Part shown: positions 7,836-16,870 of the stretch, one piece after another
Layout of the letters: the number at the start of each line of letters is the position of its first letter
Position numbering within the stretch: position 1 is the first letter of the stretch
Assembly (NCBI RefSeq): GCF_032878875.1
Contig: NZ_CP118157.1
Coordinates: 3,224,001-3,288,000 of the forward strand
DNA: 64,000 nucleotides
DNA from: Microbacterium sp. AB
Lineage (GTDB): Bacteria > Actinomycetota > Actinomycetes > Actinomycetales > Microbacteriaceae
Reading direction: 5' to 3'
Notes under the pieces: model-generated
Databases searched by the model: none
Told to the model about the DNA's origin: nothing
The model's input: only the letters and a program-made list of their open reading frames with translations
Position numbers and translations under genes: made by a program

Positions 7836-9347
7836 TCACCCCTTCCCGCGATCGACGAGCCCCCGCACCGTCGCGAGCGCGCCGTGGTCGGACAACGACC
7901 TCAGCGCCTCGAGATAGGCGTCGCGGAAGCGCTCGTCGTCGGCGAGGTCGCCGAAGAAGCGCCGGTTCGCGATGAAGGCGGTGGGGTCGTCGCGCTGCGT
8001 GCGGGCGATCGCGACGAGCTCGTCCGCGGAGCGGTCGACGACCTCGATCGGCTCGCCCTGCTCGTCCGCCCCCTCGGCGTACCGCGCCCAGCTCGCGACG
8101 ATCGCGGCGGAGCGGCGGACGTCGCCGCCCGCGGCGAGGCGCTCGCGCACGACGGGCAGCAGCCAGGTGGGGATGCGGTCGCTCGACTCCGCGCACAGCC
8201 GCGCGAGGGTGTCCCGGATGGCCGGGTTCGCGAAGCGCTCGATGAGCGTGGCCTTGTACGCGTCGAGGTCGACGCCGGGGACCGGACGCAGCGTCGGCGT
8301 CGCCTCGAGGTCCATGTAGTCGCGGAGGAACGCCGCGATCGCCGGATCGGCCGTGGCCTCGTGCACGTACCGGTAGCCGCCGAGGGCGCCGAAGTAGGCC
8401 ATGCCCTGGTGGCTGGCGTTGAGGAGACGCAGCTTCATGAGCTCGTACGGCTCGACGTCGTCCACGACCTGCGCGCCCGCCTCCTCGTACGCCGGGCGGC
8501 CGGCCGGGAAGCGGTCCTCGATGACCCATTGGAAGAACGGCTCCGCGACGACGGGCCAGGCGTCGTCGATGCCGAACCGGTCGGCGACCAGCCTCCTGTC
8601 CTCCTCCGTCGTGACGGGCGTGATGCGGTCGACCATCGAGTTCGGGAAGGCGACGTGGTCGACGACCCAGCGCCCGAGCTCGGGGTCCCGCAGCGACGCG
8701 AACGTCGAGAAGACGGTCCGTGCCTTGTCGCCGTTGCCCTGGACGTTGTCGCACGACATGACCGTGAACGGCTCCGTGCCGCGCTCCCGGCGACGGGCCA
8801 GCGCCTCGACGACGAGGCCGAAGACGGTCGCGGGCGTCGCCCCGCGCGCGAGATCGGCCTGGATCGCGGGCGCCGACGAGTCGAACTCGCCCGTGACCTG
8901 GTCGACGTTGTACCCGCCCTCCGTGATCGTCAGCGACACGATGCGCAGGGCCGGATCGGCGAGCCGCTCGATCACCGCCTCCGGGTCGTCCGGCGCGTAC
9001 AGGTAGTCGACGATGCTTCCGACGACGCGCGCGTCGAGGTGGCCGTCGGGGTGCTTCCGCACGAGCGTGTACAGGCCGTCCTGCGCGGCGAGCGCGTCGC
9101 GCATCGCGACGTCGGCCGGCAGCACCCCGATGCCGACGATGCCCCAGCCGTCGCCCCTGCCCCGCTTCAGCAGGTCGTCGACGACGACGGCCTGGTGCGC
9201 ACGGTGGAACCCGCCCACGCCGAAGTGGGCGATGCCCGCGCGCACGGCGTGGCGGTCGTATGCGGGCAGCTCGACGTCGTCCCGAGCCGCGGCGATGCCG
9301 CGCAGGGCCTGCGAGCTCAGGGCGATCGGGTCCGTTCGGTTCGTCAT
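7836..9347 (-). CDS. Mannitol/polyol 2-dehydrogenase (long-chain type)
   Basis: 503-residue NAD-dependent polyol dehydrogenase that oxidises mannitol to fructose or a related polyol (arabitol, altritol). The N-terminal cofactor motif is GVGGFHRAHQ. The family signature K-x4-N-x2-H is visible in YELMKLRLLNASHQGMAY, carrying the catalytic Lys. Length is typical. Its ATG overlaps the upstream permease stop by 4 bp, making it the last gene of the polyol operon (binding protein, two permeases, dehydrogenase). The exact polyol cannot be fixed from sequence. Confidence 0.92.
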   Translation of the reverse strand: MTNRTDPIALSSQALRGIAAARDDVELPAYDRHAVRAGIAHFGVGGFHRAHQAVVVDDLLKRGRGDGWGIVGIGVLPADVAMRDALAAQDGLYTLVRKHPDGHLDARVVGSIVDYLYAPDDPEAVIERLADPALRIVSLTITEGGYNVDQVTGEFDSSAPAIQADLARGATPATVFGLVVEALARRRERGTEPFTVMSCDNVQGNGDKARTVFSTFASLRDPELGRWVVDHVAFPNSMVDRITPVTTEEDRRLVADRFGIDDAWPVVAEPFFQWVIEDRFPAGRPAYEEAGAQVVDDVEPYELMKLRLLNASHQGMAYFGALGGYRYVHEATADPAIAAFLRDYMDLEATPTLRPVPGVDLDAYKATLIERFANPAIRDTLARLCAESSDRIPTWLLPVVRERLAAGGDVRRSAAIVASWARYAEGADEQGEPIEVVDRSADELVAIARTQRDDPTAFIANRRFFGDLADDERFRDAYLEALRSLSDHGALATVRGLVDRGKG

Positions 9348-10189
9348 TTGATGGCTCCCATCGCCAGTCCGCGGACGAGTTGCTTCTGGGCGATCCACCC
9401 CGCCGCGACGACGGGCAGGATCGCGATGGTCGACGCCGCCGACAGCACCGCGAGGAACTGCCCGCGGCCGTCGACGAAGCTGGTCAGGAAGGGCGGCGTC
9501 GTGCGCGCCACGTTCGCCGTGAGGAGGTTCGCGAGGAAGAACTCGTTCCACGCGAAGATGAAGCAGATCAGCCCGGCCGCGGCCACGCCGGGCAGCACCA
9601 TGGGCAGCACGATGCGGAACATCTCGGTGCCGAGCCTCGCGCCGTCCAGCTGCGCCGCCTCCACGATCTCGCCGGGGACCTCGACGAAGAACGACCGCAT
9701 CATCCACACCGCGATCGGCAGGTTGATCCCGACGTACAGGAGGGTGAGCGCGCTGAGGTTGTCGAGGAGACCGAGCGTCTGCAGGAGGAGGTAGACGGGG
9801 ATGATCGAGGCGGCCACGGGCATGAACCGGGTCGACAGGAAGAAGAACAGCGCATCGCGCACGTTCTTGATCGGCCGGATGCTCAGCGCGTACGCCGCCG
9901 GGATGGCGAGGGCGAGCACGATGAGCGTCGACACGACGCTCGCGGAGAAGGAGTTGACGAGGTACGGCAGCATGTCGCGGTCGAACACCGCCTCGAACTG
10001 CCGCGTCGTGAACTCCGCGAAGAACGTCGGAGGAGAGGTCGCGGCGTCCCGCTCGTCCTTGAACGCCGTGAGCACCATCCACGCGACGGGGAAGAAGAAC
10101 GCGAGGACCAGCACCCAGGTGACGGCGGTGATGAGCGCCGCGCGGCCTCGGACGGCCCACGGCCGGCGACGGACGACGGTCGGGCTCAT
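9344..10189 (-). CDS. Polyol/sugar ABC permease, MalG-type
   Basis: 281-residue inner-membrane permease of a carbohydrate (CUT1) importer, with about six hydrophobic segments. The cytoplasmic EAA loop that docks the ATPase reads EIVEAAQLDGARLGTEMFR. It is coupled to its partner permease upstream and to the dehydrogenase downstream by 4-bp overlaps. No ATP-binding subunit is encoded in the operon; actinobacterial CUT1 importers often share one multitasking ATPase (MsiK type) encoded elsewhere. Confidence 0.9.
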   Translation of the reverse strand: MSPTVVRRRPWAVRGRAALITAVTWVLVLAFFFPVAWMVLTAFKDERDAATSPPTFFAEFTTRQFEAVFDRDMLPYLVNSFSASVVSTLIVLALAIPAAYALSIRPIKNVRDALFFFLSTRFMPVAASIIPVYLLLQTLGLLDNLSALTLLYVGINLPIAVWMMRSFFVEVPGEIVEAAQLDGARLGTEMFRIVLPMVLPGVAAAGLICFIFAWNEFFLANLLTANVARTTPPFLTSFVDGRGQFLAVLSAASTIAILPVVAAGWIAQKQLVRGLAMGAIK

Positions 10190-11130
10190 CGGGAGATCCC
10201 TTCGGTCGAGAAGACCTTGAACAGCGTGCGCAGCGCCACGAGGGCGACGGCGATCGTGACGATCACCGTGATCACGCCGTAGGCGGCGGCCTCGCCGACC
10301 TCGAGGCCGACGAAGGCGCGTTCGTAGAGCAGGTACGACAGCGTCTTCGTCCCGCCCGTGCCTCGCGTCATGATCGCGATGGGGTCGAACGTCTGCAGCA
10401 GCATGATCGAGGCGAGCAGCACCGCGATCTCGGTGTACTGGCGCAGGTGCGGCAGCGTGATGAGACCGAACGTCCGCACCGGGCCCGCGCCGTCGACCGA
10501 TGCCGCCTCGAGCACGTCCCGGCTCTGCGACTGCAGCCCGGCGAGCAGGATCAGCATCATGAAAGGCGTGTACTGCCACGTCAGCACGATGATGACCGTC
10601 CAGATCGGCACATCCGTGTTCCACGCCACGGGAGGGATGCCGACGAGCCCGAGGAGCCAGTTCGCGATGCCGCTCGAGGCGTCGAGGATCGACCACTTCC
10701 AGATGAGCGCGGCCGCGGCCGGCATCACGAGGAAGGGCGTGATCATGAGGGTGCGGGCGACTCCCTGCCCCACGAACCTCCTGTCGAGCAGGACCGCGAA
10801 CAGCAGGCCGAGCACGAACGAGAGCACGACCGAGCTGCCGGTGATGAGCACCGTCGCCCAGAGGGACGACAGGAACGAGCCGTTCGCGAACACCGTCACG
10901 TAGTTCTCGAACCCGACGAACTCCCGCTGCCCCGGCCGCAGCAGGTTCCAGCGCTGCAAGGAGTAGGAGATCGTCAGCAGGAACGGGATCTGCGTGAGCA
11001 CGATCGACACGGTGAGCGCCGGCCACACGAGCGCCCTGGCCACGCGCAGCGGGCGTGTGCCGCTCGCCCTGCCGTCTCGGATCGCCGAGGGCCCGGGCTG
11101 CACCACGGTCTCGGTCATGGTGACCGTCAT
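10186..11130 (-). CDS. Polyol/sugar ABC permease, MalF-type
   Basis: 314-residue permease partner with a ~35-residue cytoplasmic N-terminus and about six membrane segments. The EAA loop is DVLEAASVDGAGPVRTFGLI. Several in-frame ATGs are close together; 11130 is taken, with 11118 possible. It lies 57 bp downstream of the binding-protein gene and overlaps the next permease by 4 bp. Confidence 0.9.
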   Translation of the reverse strand: MTVTMTETVVQPGPSAIRDGRASGTRPLRVARALVWPALTVSIVLTQIPFLLTISYSLQRWNLLRPGQREFVGFENYVTVFANGSFLSSLWATVLITGSSVVLSFVLGLLFAVLLDRRFVGQGVARTLMITPFLVMPAAAALIWKWSILDASSGIANWLLGLVGIPPVAWNTDVPIWTVIIVLTWQYTPFMMLILLAGLQSQSRDVLEAASVDGAGPVRTFGLITLPHLRQYTEIAVLLASIMLLQTFDPIAIMTRGTGGTKTLSYLLYERAFVGLEVGEAAAYGVITVIVTIAVALVALRTLFKVFSTEGISR

Positions 11131-11187
11131 CGGCGCCTCTCCTTCATGATCGAGGACGGCGGGGCGCGCGGCGCGCGCCCCGGTCCG

Positions 11188-12558
11188 CTACTGCTGGGCG
11201 TCCCCGGCCTGCTGTGCGAGCTCCTGCCCGCGCTCGAGGACCGGTGCGAGCTCCGAGCGCCCCGCGAACACCTCGGCGAGCTGCTGCGAGAGCTGGTTCC
11301 CGACGTCCTGGAACTCCGGGATCGTCACGTACTGGATGCCGACCCAGGGCTGCGGGTCGACGCCCGGCTGCTCGGGGTCGATCGACGTGAGGATGTCGTA
11401 GGTGATCGGCGCGAACGCGGCCGAGGCCTCGGCGTAGTCGGGGTTCTCGTACGTCGACTCGCGGGCGCCGGGCGGCACGCGCGTCCATCCCAGCTCCTCG
11501 CCGACGAGCTGGTGGTACTCCTTGCTCGTCGCCCACGTGACGAACTCGAGCGCCGCGTCGGCGTTCTGGGTGGTCTCGGGGATCGCGAGGTTCCACGACC
11601 ACAGCCAGCCCGACTCCTCCGTCTCGACGACGGGGGCGTGCGCATAGCCCAGGGAGCCGGCGACCGACGACGCCTCCGGGTCCTCGAGGATCCCCGCCGC
11701 GACGGTCGCATCGACCCACATGGCGGCCTCACCCTGGCTCACCGCGTTGAGGCACTCGGTGAACCCCGTCGACACCGGGTCCGACTCGCCGGCGTCGCGC
11801 ACGAGGTCGATGTAGAACTGCACGGCCTCGGCGAACTCCGGCGAGTCGACCTGGGCGTTCCAGTCCTCGTCGTACCAGTTGCCGCCGAACGTCTGCACGA
11901 CGGTCGTGAGCGGCGCGAACAGCTCGCCCCATCCGGGCTTGCCGCGCAGGCAGATGCCGGCGGTCTCGTCCGAGTCGACCGTCCGCGCGATCTCCGCGAC
12001 CTCCTGCCACGTCGGGCGTTCCGGGACGGTGATGCCCGCTGCGTCGAGGATGTCCTTGTTGTACATGAGCATGGACGACTCCCCGTAGAAGGGGACGGCG
12101 TAGAGCGAGCCGTCGACCGTGACGACGTCGCGCACGGGGCCGAACAGGTCGTCGACGTCGTACTCCTCGTCGGCCTCGAGGTCGGGGCCGAGGTCGCGGA
12201 TCCATCCGTTCTCCGCCCAGATCGGCACCTCGTAGGAGCCGACCGTGACGATGTCGTACTGCCCGCCGTTCGAGGCGACGTCCTTCGTGACGGCGTCGCG
12301 GAGGTCGTTCTCCTCCATCTGGATGAAGTTGATCGAGATGTCGGGATGGTCCTCCTCGAAGAAGCCGACGAGCTCCTCCATGTCCTTCATCTGCGGGTTG
12401 TTGACCGTGGCGAGGGTGAGCTCGACGGGTCCTCCCGCGCTGCCTCCCCCGCCGCCCGCTCCCGCGCATGCCGCGAGGACGAGGGCGCCCGCGGCGAGGC
12501 CGCCGGCGGCGGATGCCGCGCGGCGGGCGGTGCGTGCCGATCGCGATGTGAGCTTCAT
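11188..12558 (-). CDS. Extracellular sugar/polyol-binding lipoprotein
   Basis: 456-residue solute-binding protein of family 1. A twin-Arg-like basic start (MKLTSRSARTARRAASAAGG), hydrophobic stretch and lipobox LAAC followed by a glycine-rich linker predict a lipoprotein anchored outside the membrane. Family features include FFEEDHPDISINFIQ and SSMLMYNKDILDAAGI. It is the first gene of the polyol operon; its substrate should match the dehydrogenase. Confidence 0.92.
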   Translation of the reverse strand: MKLTSRSARTARRAASAAGGLAAGALVLAACAGAGGGGGSAGGPVELTLATVNNPQMKDMEELVGFFEEDHPDISINFIQMEENDLRDAVTKDVASNGGQYDIVTVGSYEVPIWAENGWIRDLGPDLEADEEYDVDDLFGPVRDVVTVDGSLYAVPFYGESSMLMYNKDILDAAGITVPERPTWQEVAEIARTVDSDETAGICLRGKPGWGELFAPLTTVVQTFGGNWYDEDWNAQVDSPEFAEAVQFYIDLVRDAGESDPVSTGFTECLNAVSQGEAAMWVDATVAAGILEDPEASSVAGSLGYAHAPVVETEESGWLWSWNLAIPETTQNADAALEFVTWATSKEYHQLVGEELGWTRVPPGARESTYENPDYAEASAAFAPITYDILTSIDPEQPGVDPQPWVGIQYVTIPEFQDVGNQLSQQLAEVFAGRSELAPVLERGQELAQQAGDAQQ

Positions 12559-12620
12559 TGTTCGCCTCCCTGCGCGTCACGACGATGTGAACGCTGCCGT
12601 CACGCTATGCCGGAGGTTCG

Positions 12621-12668
12621 CGTACATTCCTGTACATTCATCCGGTGCCGGTGTACGTTTCCCGTACG
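12621..12668. promoter_or_regulatory. Probable DeoR operator array
   Basis: Four GTAC cores occur at 12622, 12632, 12653 and 12664, within CGTACATT, TGTACATT, TGTACG and CGTACG. Centre spacings are 10, 21 and 11 bp, so all lie on roughly one face of the helix. The array sits between the divergent binding-protein gene and the DeoR regulator, the expected place for sugar-responsive repression of both. Confidence 0.55.
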
Positions 12669-12697
12669 CTCTCGCCCATCCGGGAAGGAGGCCGCCG

Positions 12698-13474
12698 ATG
12701 ACGACGACGCGCGACACGGCCGCGAGCCGGCGGAGGCGGATCGTCGCGATCGCCCGCGAACGGGGCGCGATCGACGTCGCCGATCTCAGCGCGCAGCTCG
12801 CCCTCGCCCCCGCCACGCTGCGCCGCGACCTGCGCGCGCTCGAGGCGGACGGGCTCGTCCGCCGCTCCTACGGCATGGTATACGCGGTGGAGACGACCCG
12901 CTACGAGACGAGTCTCGCGCTGCGGGCGGCGAGCGACTCGGAGGAGCGGAGCGCCATCGCCCGCGCGGCGGCCGAGGCGATCGGCGAGGCGACGACGGTC
13001 TACGTCGACGAGGGACGGACGACGCTCCTCGCCGCCGCGCAGCTGCCGAAGGAGCGCCCGCTCACGGTCGTGACGCCGTCCCTCCCCGTGGCGGCGGAGC
13101 TGGCGTCGGGCACGCCGCACGAGGTCCTCCTCCTCGGCGGCCGGGTCCGGGGCCGCACGCTCGGCACGGTCGACTACTGGGCCCGCGACATGCTCTCCGA
13201 GTTCGTCATCGACGTCGCGCTCCTCGGAGCCAACGGCGTCGCCCTCGACGAAGGCCTCACGACGCCCGACCCCGCCGTCGCCGCGATCAAGTCGATGGCG
13301 GTGCGCGTGTCGAAGCGGCGCATCGTCGCGTGCGAGCACACGAAGTTCGGCGTCAACAGCTTCGCGCGCTTCGCCCGGATCGCCGACATCGACCTCTTCG
13401 TCACGGGCGGGCGCCTCTCCCCCACGCTGACGCGGCGGATGACCCAGCGGGGCGCGCAGTTCCTGCAGGTGTGA
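12698..13474 (+). CDS. DeoR-family transcriptional regulator of the polyol operon
   Basis: 258-residue DeoR/GlpR regulator. The N-terminal winged HTH (residues about 8-55) includes GAIDVADLSAQLALAPATLR, followed by the sugar-phosphate-binding DeoRC domain with RTLGTVDYWARDMLSEFVIDVALLG-type residues and the motif GLTTPDPAVAAIKSMAV. The ATG at 12698 has GGAAGGAG at 12683-12690. Divergent placement indicates that it controls the polyol operon, probably releasing DNA on binding a phosphorylated sugar. Confidence 0.9.
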   Translation: MTTTRDTAASRRRRIVAIARERGAIDVADLSAQLALAPATLRRDLRALEADGLVRRSYGMVYAVETTRYETSLALRAASDSEERSAIARAAAEAIGEATTVYVDEGRTTLLAAAQLPKERPLTVVTPSLPVAAELASGTPHEVLLLGGRVRGRTLGTVDYWARDMLSEFVIDVALLGANGVALDEGLTTPDPAVAAIKSMAVRVSKRRIVACEHTKFGVNSFARFARIADIDLFVTGGRLSPTLTRRMTQRGAQFLQV

Positions 13475-13483
13475 GCGCCGGCC

Positions 13484-14041
13484 TCACCGCCGGTCGATGT
13501 CGTCGCCCGACCACAGGTCGGAGCAGTCGACCTCGACGGCGCCGTGGGCGACGAGGTAGGGGCGTGCGCCTCGATCGCCCGAGACGGAGGCGGCGAGCGG
13601 CGCGAGATGACGGGCGCCGACGAGCACGGGATGCCCGGGGCGCGTCCCGTAGACGGCCTGGGCGAGCGCCGAGCGCGGCTCGCCCGCGGCGGCGGCGACG
13701 ACGCGGCGGACGGCGGACGGCGGGGTGTCCGGGGTGTCGACGGGCAGGACGACGACCGCATCGGCGGGGCCTGCGGCCCGGATCCCGGCCCGCAGCGACG
13801 CCGCCACGCCCTCGGCCCAGTCCTCCGCGACCGCGACCTGCGCGTCGTCCGGCACGAGCGCGGACGCCTCGCCCGCCCCGGCGCCGAGCACGACGACGAC
13901 CCTCGCGCACCCGCCCTCGCGCAGGGTCTCGACCGCCGTCCGCACCCAGGGCGCGCCGTCCGCCGCGCGGGCGAGCGCCTTCGGGCCGCCGAACCGCGTG
14001 CCCGCCCCGCCGGCGAGCACGATGCCGCAGAGTCCCGTCAT
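13484..14041 (-). CDS. mocA: MocA-like molybdenum cofactor nucleotidyltransferase
   Basis: 185-residue NTP-transferase with the nucleotide-binding loop LAGGAGTRFGGPKAL at the N-terminus and VVVLPVDTPDTP for metal binding. MocA adds CMP to molybdopterin to form the dinucleotide used by xanthine dehydrogenase-type enzymes. Divergence from xdhC and the molybdenum hydroxylase genes supports this over MobA (GMP) or other sugar-nucleotide transferases. The ATG at 14041 is the only start that leaves the nucleotide loop at the N-terminus. Confidence 0.8.
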   Translation of the reverse strand: MTGLCGIVLAGGAGTRFGGPKALARAADGAPWVRTAVETLREGGCARVVVVLGAGAGEASALVPDDAQVAVAEDWAEGVAASLRAGIRAAGPADAVVVLPVDTPDTPPSAVRRVVAAAAGEPRSALAQAVYGTRPGHPVLVGARHLAPLAASVSGDRGARPYLVAHGAVEVDCSDLWSGDDIDRR

Positions 14042-14080
14042 CCCTCGACCGTATCCCCCGCCCTCGGCCGTCTCACGTCT

Positions 14081-14101
14081 GAAACACGGCGCGACTACCG
14101 T
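14081..14101 (+). promoter_or_regulatory. Promoter of xdhC: GAAAC element plus leaderless -10
   Basis: GAAAC (14081-14085) is separated by 10 nt from TACCGT (14096-14101), which lies 6 nt before the xdhC ATG. The region from GAAAC to the ATG is almost identical to that upstream of uraD (39164-39191), suggesting shared control. Confidence 0.55.
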
Positions 14102-14107
14102 GGCGGG

Positions 14108-15376
14108 ATGCTCGACCTCGCCTCGCCCCTCCTCGACCGGCTCGCCGCGGGGAGCCGCGTCGTCGTCGTCACCGTGACGCGGGTGGCGCGCAGCGCTCCG
14201 CGCGGTCTCGGCGCCTCGATGGCGGTCGTGGGCGACGGCGAGGTGATCGGCTCGATCTCGGGCGGCTGCGTCGAGGGCGACTCCGTCATGCTCGCCCATG
14301 CCGTGCTCGGAGACGGGGAGGCGCGGACGGCCCGGTTCGGCTTCGACGACGACACCGCGCACGCCGCGGGGCTCGCGTGCGGCGGCCAGGTCGACGTCAT
14401 CGCGTTCGAGGTGCGCGCAGACGACGCGACCGCCGTGGACGCCCTCCGCACGGCGGCGGACGACCGCCCCACGACGATCGGGCTCGTGCTCGACGGCCCC
14501 CGCGCGGGCCGGGTGGTGCGGAGGGACGACCCCGCGCTCGACGACCGCGCCGCCGCCGACCTCGACGCCGCGGCGCTGCTCGCCGAGACGCGCGTCGTCG
14601 CGGGGGGCCTGGCCGAGCGGAGGACGTCGCGCCCGCCGGAGGACGAATCCCCCGAGATCGTCCTCCCCTCGGCGTCTTCTCCTCCTGCCGGCACGACGGA
14701 CGGCCCGGGCGCAGCCGGGCGCGTCCTCGCCGTGTCGCGGGCTCCCCGGCCTCGGCTCATCGTCGCGGGCGCGAGCGATCACGCGGCGGCGCTGTGCCGG
14801 GTCGCCGCCGCGGCGGGCTTCGCCGTCACGATCGTCGACGCCTGGGAGCTGCTCGTCACGTCCGACCGCTTCCCCGACGCGGCGGAGCTCGTCGTCGCGC
14901 TGCCGCATGAGCACCTCGCCGGGCTCGGGCCCGACGACATCGACGCGCGGACGGCCGTGTGCGTGCTCACGCACGACACGCGCCTCGACGTGCCGGCGCT
15001 CCGGCAGGCGCTCGCGATGCCCATCGGGTTCGTCGGGGCGCTCGGCGCGCGCACCACGGCCGCCCGTCGCGTCGAGCTGCTGCGCGAGGCGGGCGCGTCC
15101 GACGACGATCTCGCGCGCCTGCACTCGCCGCTGGGCCTCGACCTCGGAGGGTCGTCCCCCGCCGAGACGGCCGTGTCGGTCGTCGCCGAGATCCTCGCCG
15201 CCCGCCACGGCGGGACCGGAAGGCCTCTCCGCGACCTCGCCGGCCCGCTGCACCGCGACCGCCCTCTCGCCGAGGCCGCGCTGCCTCGCGCGGGCGCGCG
15301 CCCCGACGCCGTCTCCTGCGCGATCGCTCCCCCGCCGCCCGGACGACGAAGCATCCGCGAAACACGGGGCTCCTAG
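14108..15376 (+). CDS. xdhC: XdhC/CoxI-family molybdenum enzyme maturation protein
   Basis: 422-residue XdhC-family chaperone that binds molybdenum cofactor, promotes its sulfuration and inserts it into xanthine dehydrogenase. The N-terminal XdhC/CoxI domain shows SAPRGLGASMAVVGDGEVIG and GSISGGCVEGD. The C-terminal Rossmann-like domain shows FVGALGARTTAARRVELL and LHSPLGLDLGGSSPAETAVS. It is longer than E. coli-type XdhC because of a low-complexity linker (about residues 170-215). The start fits the leaderless promoter. It heads the 8-oxoguanine deaminase-XDH gene set. Confidence 0.9.
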   Translation: MLDLASPLLDRLAAGSRVVVVTVTRVARSAPRGLGASMAVVGDGEVIGSISGGCVEGDSVMLAHAVLGDGEARTARFGFDDDTAHAAGLACGGQVDVIAFEVRADDATAVDALRTAADDRPTTIGLVLDGPRAGRVVRRDDPALDDRAAADLDAAALLAETRVVAGGLAERRTSRPPEDESPEIVLPSASSPPAGTTDGPGAAGRVLAVSRAPRPRLIVAGASDHAAALCRVAAAAGFAVTIVDAWELLVTSDRFPDAAELVVALPHEHLAGLGPDDIDARTAVCVLTHDTRLDVPALRQALAMPIGFVGALGARTTAARRVELLREAGASDDDLARLHSPLGLDLGGSSPAETAVSVVAEILAARHGGTGRPLRDLAGPLHRDRPLAEAALPRAGARPDAVSCAIAPPPPGRRSIRETRGS

Positions 15377-15379
15377 GAT
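15359..15379 (+). promoter_or_regulatory. Promoter for the 8-oxoguanine deaminase/XDH operon
   Basis: GAAAC (15359-15363), 10 nt, then TAGGAT (15374-15379), whose TAG is also the xdhC stop codon. The spacing equals that of the xdhC and uraD promoters. Transcription would begin near 15386, giving a leader of about 105 nt. Confidence 0.45.
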
Positions 15380-15492
15380 CGGCGGTGCGTGTCCCATCAC
15401 CATGACCTCGCGCGGCGGGCTCAGGGCGGGGACTGCGACATCCGTCACAGGCCCCGAGGAGCATCCGTGAGCACCATCCCGCAGGAGCGTCG

Positions 15493-16854
15493 ATGATCCG
15501 ACGCACGATCATCGAGGGCGGCCACGTCGCGACCGTCGACGCCGCGGGCACCGAGCACCGCACGGGCCACGTCGTCGTCGAGGACGGCCGCATCACAGCC
15601 GTCGGCCCCGGCCCGGCGCCGGCCGCGCTGCGCGAGGAGGCGACCGTCGTGGACGCGGCGGGCTGCCTCGTCACCCCGGGCCTCGTGAACACGCACAACC
15701 ACCTGTACCAGTGGCTCACGCGCGGCTACGCGCAGGACGCGATCCTCTTCGACTGGCTCACCACGCTGTACCCGCTGTGGGCACGGATCGACGCCGACCT
15801 CACGCGCGACGGCGCCGCGGGCGCGATGGCGGTGCTCGCGCGCTCGGGCTGCACGACGGTCGGCGATCACCACTACGTGTTCCCCCGCGGGTCCGGCGAC
15901 ATCGTCGGCGCGCTCGTCGAGGCGGCCACCGGCATCGGCGTGCGCCTGCACGCCACGCGCGGCTCGATGGACCTCGGGGCCTCGCAGGGAGGCCTTCCGC
16001 CCGACTTCGCGGTGGAGACGACGGATGCCGCGCTGCACGCCTCGCAGGACGCCGTCGAGCGCTGGCACGACCCGGCCGACGACGCCCGCGTGCGCATCGC
16101 GATCGCCCCGTGCTCGCCCTTCTCGGTGACCTCGGACCTGCTGCGCGAGGCGGCCGTGATGGCGCGCTCGCTCGGCGTGCGGCTGCACACGCACGCCTCG
16201 GAGACGGCGGAGGAGGACGCCTACTGCGCCGAGCGCTTCGGCATGTCGCCCACGGAGTACCTCTCGGGCCTCGGATGGCTCGGCGACGACGTGTGGATGG
16301 CGCACGCCGTGCATCTCGACGACCCGGCGATCGCGCAGTACGCCGCGACCGGCACGGGCGTCGCCCACTGCCCCTCCTCGAACGGCCGTCTGGCGTCGGG
16401 GATCGCGCCGGTGCGGGCGATGCTCGACGCGGGAGTCCCCGTCGGCCTCGGCGTGGACGGTGCGGCCTCGAACGAGTCGGGGCAGCTCGGCGTCGAGATC
16501 CGCGAGGCGGTGCTCATGGGGAGACTGCGATCCGGCTCCGGCGCGATGAGCGTGCGCGACGGGCTCCGGATGGCCACGGCCGGCGGAGCGCGCGTCCTCG
16601 GGCGCCAGGACGAGATCGGCTCGCTCGAACGGGGCAAGCTCGCCGACATCGCCGTGTGGTGGGTGGGCGGCGTCGAGCACGCCGGCATCGTCGACCCCGT
16701 CGCCGCTCTCGGGCTCGGGGCGCTGCCCCCGCTGCGGCGGCTGCTCGTCGGGGGCCGCACGGTCGTGGAGGACGACATGCTCGTCACGGCCGACGAACGC
16801 CTGCTCGCCGAGCGCGTCGCGTCGGCGTCCCGCACCCTGGCGGACCGCGCATGA
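15493..16854 (+). CDS. 8-oxoguanine deaminase
   Basis: 453-residue amidohydrolase, most like 8-oxoguanine deaminases, which convert 8-oxoguanine to urate and ammonia. The metal-binding HxH is in VNTHNHLYQWLTRG; further ligands are in LHTHASETAEED, MAHAVHLDD and GLGVDGAASNESG. The stretches GDHHYVFP and HATRGSMDLGASQGGLPPD resemble the 8-oxoguanine deaminase subgroup rather than guanine or chlorohydrolase enzymes. It lies directly upstream of the xanthine dehydrogenase subunits (16-bp gap), feeding the same urate pool. Confidence 0.85.
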   Translation: MIRRTIIEGGHVATVDAAGTEHRTGHVVVEDGRITAVGPGPAPAALREEATVVDAAGCLVTPGLVNTHNHLYQWLTRGYAQDAILFDWLTTLYPLWARIDADLTRDGAAGAMAVLARSGCTTVGDHHYVFPRGSGDIVGALVEAATGIGVRLHATRGSMDLGASQGGLPPDFAVETTDAALHASQDAVERWHDPADDARVRIAIAPCSPFSVTSDLLREAAVMARSLGVRLHTHASETAEEDAYCAERFGMSPTEYLSGLGWLGDDVWMAHAVHLDDPAIAQYAATGTGVAHCPSSNGRLASGIAPVRAMLDAGVPVGLGVDGAASNESGQLGVEIREAVLMGRLRSGSGAMSVRDGLRMATAGGARVLGRQDEIGSLERGKLADIAVWWVGGVEHAGIVDPVAALGLGALPPLRRLLVGGRTVVEDDMLVTADERLLAERVASASRTLADRA

Positions 16855-16870
16855 GAGCGGGGAGGATCCG

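Noticed and set aside
10447..14082. Very long open frame (about 1200 codons) on the plus strand across the polyol operon
   Set aside because: It runs antisense to well-supported permease and binding-protein genes, is rich in Arg/Glu/Asp as expected for the complement of GC-rich codons, and has no recognisable domain.
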